From assembly GCF_014252275.1 (NCBI RefSeq), contig NZ_CP059214.1, forward strand, positions 497,053 to 561,052: DNA of 64,000 bases, in the 5' to 3' direction. The position numbers and the translations under genes are program-made. Each line of letters starts with the position of its first letter. Within the stretch, counting starts at the first letter, position 1. The notes beneath the pieces were generated by a model. The model was not told the origin of the DNA and searched no databases. It worked only from the letters and a program-made list of their open reading frames with translations. This DNA is from Blattabacterium cuenoti (lineage in GTDB: Bacteria; Bacteroidota; Bacteroidia; Flavobacteriales; Blattabacteriaceae). Positions 31,597 to 40,896 of the stretch are shown piece by piece.

Positions 31597-34500
31597 TTAT
31601 TGATAATATTTGTTTTGTTCAAAAACAATTTTATCCATGGAATGTTTATTTGGAACAAAACAAATATTTTTATTGGAAATATTTGATTGAATAAGAAAAG
31701 AAAGAATCTTTCTATTCATTTCATAGATTCTTTCTTGAAAAAGATTAAAAGCATTTTGTTTATAAACAATCAAAGGATCTTTTTGTTCAAAAACTGCATT
31801 CTGTACAGAAAAACGTAAATTATCCATTTCTCTTAAATGTTCTTTCCATACTTCGTCCATGAAAAATATTATAGTATTTTTTTCAAAAATTGAGAAAAAA
31901 GATTTTCCTTGATTTTTAATTAATTCATCTATTTTCGATAAAACATATATTGAATTTTGTTTCCTATCGGAAAAAATCATTTGAATATAATAAAAATCTT
32001 TATATTTTTCCAAATATTTCGATCCAACATAAGGGTGGATATTGTTTTGAATTATATCGTTCTTTTTTTCTTTATATTTCTTCATAACTAACTTATAAAG
32101 AGTATAAACATCACGATGGTGATCATTTTTAGAATGAAAATCATTTTTTTCAAACGGGAATTTAATTCCAAAAACATAATAAAATTCATATTTTATATCT
32201 TTAAAAGAACAAGAATGTTGATGGATTATATAATCCAATACAAAATAAATCATATTGGAAATATCTAAATCTATCTTGTTAAGAAATAAAGCATTTTTAC
32301 GTCTTTTGTAGATAAATTCTCTTTGTTTATTAATAACATCATCATAATCTAACAAACGTTTTCGAATACTAAAGTTGTTATATTCTATTTTTTTTTGTGC
32401 TTTTTCAATAGATTTTGTTAATAAAGGATGTTGTATAATCTCTCCTTCTTTATGTCCAAATGTTTCCATAAGATTAGAAATTCTTTCTGAATCAATAAAT
32501 AAACGAATTAAGTTATCTTCCAAGGATACATAAAATTGTGTTGTTCCCGGATCTCCTTGACGACCTGATCTTCCTCTCAATTGATTATCTATTCTCCTAG
32601 AATCATGACGTTCTGTCCCCAATACGGCAAGACCTCCACAATTTACTACTTCATCAGTCAATTTTATATCTGTTCCACGACCTGCCATATTAGTTGCTAT
32701 GGTTACTACACTAGAACATCCTGCTTTTTCTATAATATCAGCTTCCTTTTCATGCAATTTAGCATTTAAAACATTATGTGAAATTTTACGAAATTTTAAG
32801 GATCTACTCAAAAATTCTGATACTTCTACAGAAGTAGTCCCTACAAGAACAGGGCGTTTTTCTTTCGTAGATAAAGAAATGATTTTTTCGATAACTGCAT
32901 GATATTTTTCTCTCTTTGTCTTAAATACAAGATCCTGAAAATCTTTTCTTTTTAACGGTTTATGCGTAGGAATTACAACAACATCAAGTTTGTAAATATG
33001 CCAAAATTCTCCAGATTCTGTTTCTGCAGTTCCTGTCATTCCACATATTTTTTTGTACATACGAAAATAATTTTGCAAAGTAATATTTGCAAAAGTTTGA
33101 GTGGATAAGGCAATTGCTACATTTTCTTTTGCTTCTATAGCTTGATGTAACCCATCAGAATATCTACGTCCTTCCATAATACGACCGGTTTGTTCATCAA
33201 CTATTTTTATTTTACCATTCATCAAAACATAATCCACATCTCTTTCAAATAGAGTAAAGGCTTTTAACAACTGATGTATCGTATGAATTCTTTTTGATTT
33301 TATGGAAAAAATGTTCAGTAATTTTTCTTTTTTTTGAATTTCTTCATCTTTTGGTAAATTCATTTTTTCCAAATACGAAAATTCTAAATTCACATCAGGT
33401 AATATGAAAAATTCTTTATCTTCTACATTTTTTGATAAAAATTCGATCCCTTTATCTGTTAATTCTACAGTGTTATTTTTTTCATCAATTACAAAATATA
33501 AATCTTGATCTACCTTATACATTTCTCTTCCATAATCTTGCATATATCGATCTTCGATCTTCTGTAAAATTAAACGAATGTTTTTTTTGCTTAAAAATTT
33601 AAGTAAAGATTTTTTTTTAGGTAATCCTCTATGTGCTTGAAATAACTTAAAAGCGCCTATTTCTTTAGATCCTTTTTTGATAAGTACCTTGGATTCTTTT
33701 AAAAAAGAATGTACAATCTGATTTTGTTGATAAACTAGATTAAATACTTGATTTCTGAATAGTTCGAAATCTTTTTTATTATCTTTTTTCTTGTCTACAG
33801 GACCAGATATAATGAGTGGTGTACGAGCTTCATCAATTAAAACAGAATCAATCTCATCTATTATAGCATAGTTCAAATTTCTTTGAACTAAATCATTTTT
33901 ATTATTAACCATGTTATCACGCAAATAATCAAAACCGAACTCGTTATTAGTTCCATACGTAATATCCGATTGATAAGCCTGCTTCCTTCCCTTTACATCA
34001 GATGATGCATAGTTATCGATACAATCGACTGTTAATTGATGAAATTCCATTAACGGAGACATCCATTCAGAATCTCTTTTTGATAAATAATTATTTACTG
34101 TTACAATATGTACACCTTTTCCAGATAAAGCATTTAGATAAGAAGATAATGTTGCAACAAACGTTTTTCCTTCTCCTGTTGCCATTTCTGCAATTTTTCC
34201 ATGATGTAATACTACACCACCCATCAATTGTTCATCATAATGAACCATATTCCAATTTCTTAATCTTCCACAAACATTCCAATTATTTTTCCAAATTGCT
34301 TTATCTTTTCTTATAGAAACATAAGATTTCTTTTGAGAAAGTCTTATATCAAAAGGTGTTGATTTGACAATCAATTCTCTATTTTTTTTAAAACGTTTAG
34401 CAGTTTCTTTGATAATAGAAAATGCTTCCGGTAATATTTGTATTAATATTTTTTGTTCTTCTTTATAACATTCTTTCCTTAACTTTTTTATATCTGAATA

Positions 34501-34761
34501 AAAACCTTCAATGAGTTTTATAGATTCAGATGAATTTTTAATATAAAAAAATAATTTTCTTTCCTTTTCAAAAAATCTTTCTAAAGACGTTTTGATTAGA
34601 TTTTTTAATTGTTGTGTTCTATTTCTTAATTTATCGTTAGATAACGTACATATTTTTTGTTCCTCTTTTTTTATTTTTTTTAAAAAAACATTTATTTCTT
34701 TAAGATCTTTTTGATGTTTATTTAAAAAAAAATTTCTTAAAATTGACGTAATAAAATTCAT
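31597..34761 (-). CDS. secA: Protein translocase ATPase SecA
   Basis: Motor of the Sec export pathway. The 1054-aa protein has Walker A MATGEGKTFVA, the DEAD-type IIDEIDSVLIDEARTPLIISG, NMAGRGTDI and GRSGRQGDPG. Bacteroidota-type length with an expanded first nucleotide-binding domain is evident. The C-terminus (MDKIVFEQNKYYQ) lacks the Cys-rich zinc motif that normally binds SecB and lipids. The gene is followed, on the same strand, by nothing within 80 nt, and is preceded by a DUF2795 gene. Confidence 0.97.
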   Translation of the reverse strand: MNFITSILRNFFLNKHQKDLKEINVFLKKIKKEEQKICTLSNDKLRNRTQQLKNLIKTSLERFFEKERKLFFYIKNSSESIKLIEGFYSDIKKLRKECYKEEQKILIQILPEAFSIIKETAKRFKKNRELIVKSTPFDIRLSQKKSYVSIRKDKAIWKNNWNVCGRLRNWNMVHYDEQLMGGVVLHHGKIAEMATGEGKTFVATLSSYLNALSGKGVHIVTVNNYLSKRDSEWMSPLMEFHQLTVDCIDNYASSDVKGRKQAYQSDITYGTNNEFGFDYLRDNMVNNKNDLVQRNLNYAIIDEIDSVLIDEARTPLIISGPVDKKKDNKKDFELFRNQVFNLVYQQNQIVHSFLKESKVLIKKGSKEIGAFKLFQAHRGLPKKKSLLKFLSKKNIRLILQKIEDRYMQDYGREMYKVDQDLYFVIDEKNNTVELTDKGIEFLSKNVEDKEFFILPDVNLEFSYLEKMNLPKDEEIQKKEKLLNIFSIKSKRIHTIHQLLKAFTLFERDVDYVLMNGKIKIVDEQTGRIMEGRRYSDGLHQAIEAKENVAIALSTQTFANITLQNYFRMYKKICGMTGTAETESGEFWHIYKLDVVVIPTHKPLKRKDFQDLVFKTKREKYHAVIEKIISLSTKEKRPVLVGTTSVEVSEFLSRSLKFRKISHNVLNAKLHEKEADIIEKAGCSSVVTIATNMAGRGTDIKLTDEVVNCGGLAVLGTERHDSRRIDNQLRGRSGRQGDPGTTQFYVSLEDNLIRLFIDSERISNLMETFGHKEGEIIQHPLLTKSIEKAQKKIEYNNFSIRKRLLDYDDVINKQREFIYKRRKNALFLNKIDLDISNMIYFVLDYIIHQHSCSFKDIKYEFYYVFGIKFPFEKNDFHSKNDHHRDVYTLYKLVMKKYKEKKNDIIQNNIHPYVGSKYLEKYKDFYYIQMIFSDRKQNSIYVLSKIDELIKNQGKSFFSIFEKNTIIFFMDEVWKEHLREMDNLRFSVQNAVFEQKDPLIVYKQNAFNLFQERIYEMNRKILSFLIQSNISNKNICFVPNKHSMDKIVFEQNKYYQ

Positions 34762-34781
34762 TAGAAATTAAGTAACTTTTT

Positions 34782-35015
34782 TTAAAGTTCATATTCATCT
34801 CGATTCCAATAAAAATCTTCGTCGTCACGTGGATAATCGGCCCATAAATCTTCGATTGATTCGAAAATTTCTCCATCGCCATTTTCCAACTGTTGTAAAT
34901 TTTCTACAACTTCTAATGGAGCGCCAGTACGAATAGCAAAATCAATTAATTCATCTTTTGTTGCTGGCCAAGGTGCATCTTCTAAATGTGAAGCTAATTC
35001 TAAAGTCCAATACAT
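34782..35015 (-). CDS. DUF2795 protein
   Basis: Small acidic protein of unknown function. The start chosen is ATG at 35015 (MYWTLELASHLEDAPWPATK, 77 aa); the frame extends 16 codons upstream without similarity. The sequence is strikingly conserved in flavobacteria: DAPWPATKDELIDFAIRTGAP, then VVENLQQLE and an acidic tail ending in WNRDEYEL. It is only 20 nt upstream of secA on the same strand, so both are probably one transcript. Its codon composition is less AT-rich than its neighbours, in line with strong constraint. Confidence 0.9.
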   Translation of the reverse strand: MYWTLELASHLEDAPWPATKDELIDFAIRTGAPLEVVENLQQLENGDGEIFESIEDLWADYPRDDEDFYWNRDEYEL

Positions 35016-35123
35016 ATTATGATAGATATTTTTATTTTTATATATTTGATTTTCAAAAATCAATGAACTTTTTCATAAAAGTGCAAGATAAAGTTCATGA
35101 TTTAAAATTGCAAAATAAATTTC

Positions 35124-36086
35124 ATGAATAAATTTCCAAAGATAGTATTTTTCGGCTCTAATCATTTTTCTATTTATTCAATAAACGAATTATATAATGA
35201 AAAATACAATATTGTTGGGATTATTACAACTCCAGACAATGAAATTTTTCATGGAGATCAATCTTTTTCTCCCGTAAAAAAATATGCTATACAATATAGC
35301 ATTCCTTTTATGCAACCAAAAAATCTTCATAGTTCTCTTTTTTTAAAAAATTTAAAAGCATGGAATCCTGATTTGCAAATAGTCGTCTCTTTTCGCATTT
35401 TACCAAAAAAAATTTGGAATTTACCAAAAATGGGCACTATTAATTTACATGCATCTTTTTTGCCACAATATCGTGGACCATCCCCGATCAATTGGGCAAT
35501 TATAAACGGAGAAAAATATACTGGAATCAGTGTATTTTTCATCGAAAAAAAAATAGATCATGGAAAAATCATTATACAAAAAAAAATAAACATAGAAAAA
35601 GAAGATACCGCAGGCGATTTGGAAAATAAAATGAAAAAAATTAGCGGTAAAATACTCCATGAATCTATTCAAAGTATTTTAAACGACAATATAAAGACAA
35701 TTGATCAAAAAACAAAAAATATATATTTTCTTAAATATGCTCCAAAAATATCTTCTATTGAATGTAGAATACAATGGAAACATTCATCTATAGAATCTAT
35801 TTATAATAAAATAAGAGGTTTAAGTCCATATCCAACAGCATGGACAATTTTATGTTTAAATAAAGAAAAATATGTTCGATTTAAAATATTTATTGTAAAA
35901 AAAATTTATAGCGTCCATTCTTTTCAGATAGGAAAAGTAATACTTAAAGATTGTAAGATGATGATTTCAGTAAAAAATGGATTTATATCTATTATAGAAG
36001 GACAGATAGAAGGAAGAAAAAGAATGTATGTAAAAGATATTTTTAATGGAATTCTCCATCTAAAAAAAAATATTTTTGTTGAATGA
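35124..36086 (+). CDS. fmt: Methionyl-tRNA formyltransferase
   Basis: Formylates initiator Met-tRNA. The 320-aa protein has the N-terminal FFGSNHFS nucleotide-fold start, the catalytic line NLHASFLPQYRGPSPINWAI (N-x-H active site), FFIEKKIDHGKIIIQ with the third catalytic residue Asp, and the C-terminal OB-like domain with IRGLSPYPTAWT. It ends in TGA. It is divergent from the DUF2795-secA transcript and 57 nt upstream of hup. Confidence 0.96.
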   Translation: MNKFPKIVFFGSNHFSIYSINELYNEKYNIVGIITTPDNEIFHGDQSFSPVKKYAIQYSIPFMQPKNLHSSLFLKNLKAWNPDLQIVVSFRILPKKIWNLPKMGTINLHASFLPQYRGPSPINWAIINGEKYTGISVFFIEKKIDHGKIIIQKKINIEKEDTAGDLENKMKKISGKILHESIQSILNDNIKTIDQKTKNIYFLKYAPKISSIECRIQWKHSSIESIYNKIRGLSPYPTAWTILCLNKEKYVRFKIFIVKKIYSVHSFQIGKVILKDCKMMISVKNGFISIIEGQIEGRKRMYVKDIFNGILHLKKNIFVE

Positions 36087-36143
36087 AATCAAATTGTTTG
36101 CATATAATATAAAAAATATTTTTAACTAAAAAAAATTACATTC

Positions 36144-36410
36144 ATGAATAAAACAGAACTAGTTAATTCAATTGCTGAAAAAACTGGAATTACGAAAATA
36201 ACTGCAAAACATATAACAGATGCATTTATTCAAACAGTTATTGAATCATTAAAAAAAGGAGATAAAGTCACTCTAGTTGGATTCGGAACATTTTCTGTTG
36301 TGAAAAGGAATTCGAGACAAGGAGTCAATCCTAGAACAGGAAAAAAAATATATATTCCAGAAAAAAAAGTTGCAAAGTTTAAAATAGGAGCAGAATTATC
36401 CAACTTGTAG
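36144..36410 (+). CDS. hup: HU family DNA-binding protein
   Basis: Histone-like protein that bends DNA. The 88-aa product has the N-terminal helical dimer region (MNKTELVNSIAEKTGI), the VGFGTFSVVKR line and the DNA-binding arm with GVNPRTGKKI and a final VAKFKIGAELSN. It ends in TAG and is followed by a strong symmetric terminator. It may serve as the main nucleoid protein in this reduced genome. Confidence 0.96.
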   Translation: MNKTELVNSIAEKTGITKITAKHITDAFIQTVIESLKKGDKVTLVGFGTFSVVKRNSRQGVNPRTGKKIYIPEKKVAKFKIGAELSNL

Positions 36411-36421
36411 AATGATATAAA

Positions 36422-36470
36422 GAATAGTAATAAAAATTTATTAATTTTATTTATTACTATTCCTTTTTTT
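36422..36470. terminator. Bidirectional hairpin terminator between hup and pdxH
   Basis: Perfect 13-bp arms GAATAGTAATAAA (36422-36434) and TTTATTACTATTC (36450-36462) with a 15-nt loop are followed by a T-run on the plus strand. It lies between the convergent stops of hup and pdxH and so can end both transcripts. Confidence 0.8.
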
Positions 36471-37126
36471 TAAGGATATAATCTTTTAATTTCCCATAAA
36501 TTTTTATCTTTTAATGTGTAAATAATCCTTTCGTGAAGTCGATTAGGTTGTCCTTGCCAAAATTCCATTCGATATGGTTGAACGATATAACCACCCCAAT
36601 CAAAAGGACGTTCTATATAACTTTTATTTTTTATAAAAAATATTTTCCATTTTTTATATTGTTCTTCTAATTTTTCTTTAGAAACGAGAAATGAACTTTG
36701 TATCGAAGTCCAACATCCTATTTTATGTTCTTTAGGTCTTCTATTAAAATATTCATCTGATTTTTTTCTATTTATTTTTTGTATATCTCCTTTTATAATA
36801 ATTTGTCTTTCCGTTTGATTCCAATAAAATGATAGACAAACTTTCGGAAATTGATAAATAGATTTTCCTTTGTTACTACGATAGTTGGTATAAAAAATAA
36901 ATCCATAATTAGAATATTCTTTTAATAATACAATTCGATTTTCTGGACATCCATCTTTTCCTATCGTAGAAAGAGACATGGCATTTATTTCCTTATATTT
37001 TTCATATAAAGATTTTTCTTTATCAAACCAATTATGAAATAATTGTAAAGGATTATTTGGAATATCATATTCTAATAAACGATTATGTTTATAATTTTTT
37101 CTGTATTTACTTAAATCGATATTCAT
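36470..37126 (-). CDS. pdxH: Pyridoxamine 5'-phosphate oxidase
   Basis: FMN enzyme that makes pyridoxal phosphate. The 218-aa protein shows RIVLLKEYSNYGFIFYTNY with FMN-binding residues, SNKGKSIYQFP, and the C-terminal signature FDWGGYIVQPYRMEFWQG followed by NRLHER. PLP from this step is needed by SufS and the aminotransferases. It is convergent with hup and its stop lies at the end of the shared terminator. Confidence 0.96.
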   Translation of the reverse strand: MNIDLSKYRKNYKHNRLLEYDIPNNPLQLFHNWFDKEKSLYEKYKEINAMSLSTIGKDGCPENRIVLLKEYSNYGFIFYTNYRSNKGKSIYQFPKVCLSFYWNQTERQIIIKGDIQKINRKKSDEYFNRRPKEHKIGCWTSIQSSFLVSKEKLEEQYKKWKIFFIKNKSYIERPFDWGGYIVQPYRMEFWQGQPNRLHERIIYTLKDKNLWEIKRLYP

Positions 37127-37184
37127 AAATAAAATATATTTAAATTTAAAAACATTTTAGTTTTTCTTTGATATAATCATCAAA

Positions 37185-37258
37185 GGCGTGATAGCTCAGT
37201 TGGTAAGAGCGTTGGACTCATAACCCAAAGGTCGGAGGTTCAAATCCCCCTCACGCTA
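37185..37258 (+). tRNA. tRNA with CAU anticodon (probably elongator Met)
   Basis: 74 nt. Acceptor GGCGTGA pairs with TCACGCT (G1-U72 wobble), D arm GCTC/GAGC, anticodon loop CTCATAA and T loop TTCAAAT. There are A-C mismatches in the anticodon stem (31-39) and the T stem (51-63). No CCA is encoded. G4, U5 and G6 of the acceptor do not match the lysidine-synthetase pattern, so elongator Met is favoured over Ile2; an initiator role is not excluded. Confidence 0.85.
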
Positions 37259-37320
37259 CTATTTATTTTAATAAAATTAATTTTTTTCATTTATTTTCAT
37301 CATCTACAGATCATTAAAAA

Positions 37321-39435
37321 ATGAAAATATCATACAATTGGATAAGAGATTATATATCCTTTAAAATTAACATTCAAAAAGTATCTGATATATTAACAGA
37401 TATAGGAATTTCAGTTAAAAATATTAAAACAATTATAGATTATCATAATAAAAAAGATTATCTAATAGATCTAGAAATTCCTGCAAATCGAACAGATATT
37501 ATGAGCCATTATGGAATAGCAAGAGATTTATATGCTGCATTAAAATATCGAGGATATAATACTCAATTCATAGGGTACGATCTTTATGATAATAAATGGA
37601 ACGAAGAATTATGGATAGACAATCCTGTTGAAATTTTTATTAAAAATGAAAAATGTCATCGTTATTCTGGAATATCCATTTTTCAATTAAAGATAATAAA
37701 TACTCCTATTTGGATGAAAAATCGATTAAATTTAATGAATATTTCTATTACAAATAGCATTATAGATATAATCAATTTCGTATCCTATGAGTTAGGGATC
37801 TCTTTCCATTTTTTTGATTTAGATAAAATTAATAATCATAAAATTTTTGTTAAAAAATATTGTGATATTTCTAATAATAAGAAATTAAGAAGATTTACAT
37901 GGAATGATAAAATTTTAAAGAAAATTGATCAAAATGATTTAGTTATAACAGATAGTAACGAAAACTTGTTGTCTATAGCAGGTATCATAAATAATATAAG
38001 ATATAATTCCTATAAAAATAAACAAAACATTTTTATAGGATGTGCTTGTTTCGATCCGTTTTTATTGCAAAAAATAAAAAAAAAATATAATGTAAAAACG
38101 AAAGATTCTTTTCTTTTTGGAAAAGAAACAGATCCAAACCAAACTATTTTTTCTTTGAAACGATTAATTTTTTTATTAAAACAAATTGTTTCCAAAGATC
38201 TTAAAATTTCTAAAATAGTTGATGTTTATCTTTCTCCTAGATATCCTAATAACATTAAAATTTATTATAAAAAAATCTTTAATATTCTTGGAAAAAAAAT
38301 AATCAAAAGAAAAATTAAAGAGATTTTATCGTTTTTAAAAATTTCAATTCATTTTGAAACAGAAAGTTTCTTGATAATTTCCATTCCTACTTATAGAACA
38401 GATCTTAAAAGAGACATTGATGTAATAGAAGAAATATTACGAATGTATGGAATTAATAAAATTCGAACATGCAATTATATGAAAATTTTTCCACCTCATT
38501 CATTTCATTATAAAAATGAAAATATTATACGAAACATTATTTACAATCAGCTTATTTCTTATGGATTTAATGAGATTATTTCTTCTCCTATGAGATCTTA
38601 TAATCAAGATTCTATTTTATTAAACTCTTTTTTTAAAAGAGATAAGATTGAGGTGATAAACCCTATAAACAAAGATTATAATTCATTACGATCTAGTATG
38701 TTATTTGGCATGTTAGATTGTATAAAAAAAAACTATAACCGAAATAAAAATATTATAAAAAAATATATAAAATTATTTGAACTTGGAAAAATATATTATA
38801 AAAAACATGATATATCCTATGAAAAATCATGTTTAGGAATATCTATATTAGATATGGTATTTAAAAAAGATAATCAATATTTCTATAATTCCTTTTTGCA
38901 TTTAAAAGGAATTATAGAAAAACTTTTTAAAAGAATGGGTATAACTGATTATACACAAAAGCATTCTCAACATCCTTTATTGGATAAAGGAATTTCTTTA
39001 TTTTATGATCATAAAAAATTAGCAGAATTAGGAAATGTAAAAAATCATTTTTTAGAAAAAAAAATGATTTTTTATGCAGAAATAGATTGGAAATATTTCA
39101 TATCTATTATTAAAAAAATAAATACTATATTTTATCCGTTTTCTAAATATCCTTCATCAAAGAGAGATTTATCCATTTTAATTAATAAGAGTATATCATT
39201 TGAAGAACTATATCAATCAATTAAAAGAAAAGAAAATAGTATAATAAAAAACATTGATATCTACGATATTTATGAATTTGGAAATATTTCAAATTCTCAG
39301 AAATCTTATACCATTAGTATTCTATTTGAAAATGATAAAGAGACATTAACTGAAAAATTGATAGATAGTTCAATGGAAAAAATTATTTTTTTTCTAAAAA
39401 AAGAATTTAAAGCAAAAATAAGAGGAGACTATTAA
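37321..39435 (+). CDS. pheT: Phenylalanyl-tRNA synthetase beta subunit lacking the tRNA-binding domain
   Basis: 704 aa against about 800 in relatives. The N-terminus MKISYNWIRDYISF and ILTDIGISV are normal, but the chain then passes directly to LEIPANRTDIMSHYGIARDL, skipping about 100 residues that form the EMAPII-like OB-fold. The B3/B4 and B5 parts, the catalytic-like core (YGFNEIISSPM, INPINKDYNSLRSSML) and the C-terminal ferredoxin-fold anticodon-binding domain (FSKYPSSKRDLSILI) are present. With PheS elsewhere it charges tRNA-Phe. Its stop overlaps the convergent glyS by 4 nt. Confidence 0.94.
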   Translation: MKISYNWIRDYISFKINIQKVSDILTDIGISVKNIKTIIDYHNKKDYLIDLEIPANRTDIMSHYGIARDLYAALKYRGYNTQFIGYDLYDNKWNEELWIDNPVEIFIKNEKCHRYSGISIFQLKIINTPIWMKNRLNLMNISITNSIIDIINFVSYELGISFHFFDLDKINNHKIFVKKYCDISNNKKLRRFTWNDKILKKIDQNDLVITDSNENLLSIAGIINNIRYNSYKNKQNIFIGCACFDPFLLQKIKKKYNVKTKDSFLFGKETDPNQTIFSLKRLIFLLKQIVSKDLKISKIVDVYLSPRYPNNIKIYYKKIFNILGKKIIKRKIKEILSFLKISIHFETESFLIISIPTYRTDLKRDIDVIEEILRMYGINKIRTCNYMKIFPPHSFHYKNENIIRNIIYNQLISYGFNEIISSPMRSYNQDSILLNSFFKRDKIEVINPINKDYNSLRSSMLFGMLDCIKKNYNRNKNIIKKYIKLFELGKIYYKKHDISYEKSCLGISILDMVFKKDNQYFYNSFLHLKGIIEKLFKRMGITDYTQKHSQHPLLDKGISLFYDHKKLAELGNVKNHFLEKKMIFYAEIDWKYFISIIKKINTIFYPFSKYPSSKRDLSILINKSISFEELYQSIKRKENSIIKNIDIYDIYEFGNISNSQKSYTISILFENDKETLTEKLIDSSMEKIIFFLKKEFKAKIRGDY

Positions 39436-40874
39436 TTATGAATTTTTCTTAAAATAGATTTTAATTCAGTTTCTTTTTTGATTACATCTTTTATTTCATT
39501 AATATGAATTCTATATTGTTTCATTGAATCTCTATATCTTACAGTAACAGTTTCATTTTTACATGTATCATAATCAATGGTAAAACAAAGAGGTGTACCT
39601 ATTGCATCTTGTCTACGATATAACTTTCCAATAGATTCTGTATGATCATATAATAATTTAAAATCAAACTTAATATTATTAAACAGTTTTTTTGCAATTT
39701 CTGGAAGTCCATCTTTTTTCACTAAAGGTAAAATTGCTGCTTTTATAGGAGATAAAAAAGAAGGTATTTTTAATACAGTTCGTATTTTACCATTGTTTAT
39801 TTTTTCCTTTTTTAAAGAAGAAGAAAATATAGTAAAAAAACATCGGTCTAACCCCAAAGATGTTTCTATCACATAGGGAAAATAATTTTTTTTTGATTTA
39901 TCAAAAACTTTCATATTTTTTTTTGAATAATTTTCATGTTTGATTAAATCAAAGTCTCGACGAGAATGGATGCTTTCAATTTCTTTAAAACCAAAAGGAA
40001 AATTAAATTCTATATCTGTTCCTAAAGATGCATAATGAGGAAGATGAGTATTTTCAATAAATCTGTATTTTTCATCACCTAAATTAAACAATAAATGCCA
40101 TTTCATTCGCATGTTTTTCCAATATTTGAACCAAAATTTTTCTTCTTCAGGAAGAATAAAAAATTGCATTTCCATTTGTTCAAATTCTCGTAATCTAAAT
40201 AAAAATTGTCTTGCAACAATTTCGTTCCTAAATGATTTTCCTATTTGAGCAATGCCAAAAGGAATTTTCATACGATTAGATTTTATAACATTTTGAAAAT
40301 TAATAAATATTCCTTGTGCTGTTTCAGGTCGAAGAAATAAGTTTTTTTTCCTATGATCTTCAATCTTAAACATCATATTAAAATATTTTATATCCGTCCA
40401 ATGATTAGTATGACTAATAGGATCATGAATATTTAATTCATGAATCAAATCTTTAATACCTAATAGATTATTATTACTTAAACAATCATATAAACGAGAT
40501 AATATTTCTTTACGTTTTTTTTCGTTTTTATAAAAAAATTTTTCAACATGATTTTTTATCAAAAGGTCTGGACGATATCGTTTTTTAGAATCTTTATTAT
40601 CAATTAATAATTCATTAAATTTTTGAACATGTCCAGAAGCGGACCAAACATCAGAATGCATTAAAATAGAGGAATCTATTCCTACAATATTATCATGAAT
40701 CTGCGTCATAGATTTCCACCAAAAATCCTTAATATTATTCTTTAATGCAACTCCATATTCTCCATAATCATAAATAGCATTTATTCCTCCATATATTTCA
40801 CTAGAAGGAAAAATAAATCCATATCTCTTGGAATGAGAAACCAAAAACTCAAGAAAATCCTTATTTTTTTCCAT
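39432..40874 (-). CDS. glyS: Glycyl-tRNA synthetase (dimeric class II type)
   Basis: 480-aa eukaryote/archaea-like homodimeric GlyRS, not the alpha-beta form. Visible are the N-terminal KRYGFIFPSSEIYGG, the motif-2 region FLRPETAQGIFINF and GKSFRNEI, LREFEQMEMQFF, SLGLDRCF (motif 3), and the anticodon-binding domain with GTPLCFTIDYDT and TVRYRDSMKQ. It is convergent with pheT with a 4-nt overlap. Two synthetases placed tail-to-tail here are independent transcripts. Confidence 0.96.
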   Translation of the reverse strand: MEKNKDFLEFLVSHSKRYGFIFPSSEIYGGINAIYDYGEYGVALKNNIKDFWWKSMTQIHDNIVGIDSSILMHSDVWSASGHVQKFNELLIDNKDSKKRYRPDLLIKNHVEKFFYKNEKKRKEILSRLYDCLSNNNLLGIKDLIHELNIHDPISHTNHWTDIKYFNMMFKIEDHRKKNLFLRPETAQGIFINFQNVIKSNRMKIPFGIAQIGKSFRNEIVARQFLFRLREFEQMEMQFFILPEEEKFWFKYWKNMRMKWHLLFNLGDEKYRFIENTHLPHYASLGTDIEFNFPFGFKEIESIHSRRDFDLIKHENYSKKNMKVFDKSKKNYFPYVIETSLGLDRCFFTIFSSSLKKEKINNGKIRTVLKIPSFLSPIKAAILPLVKKDGLPEIAKKLFNNIKFDFKLLYDHTESIGKLYRRQDAIGTPLCFTIDYDTCKNETVTVRYRDSMKQYRIHINEIKDVIKKETELKSILRKIHN

Positions 40875-40896
40875 TAAAGAAAATGTTTTTTTTCTT

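Noticed and set aside
34002..34316. 104-aa frame antisense to secA
   Set aside because: Shadow of conserved SecA motif regions; His/Leu-rich translation without recognisable domain.
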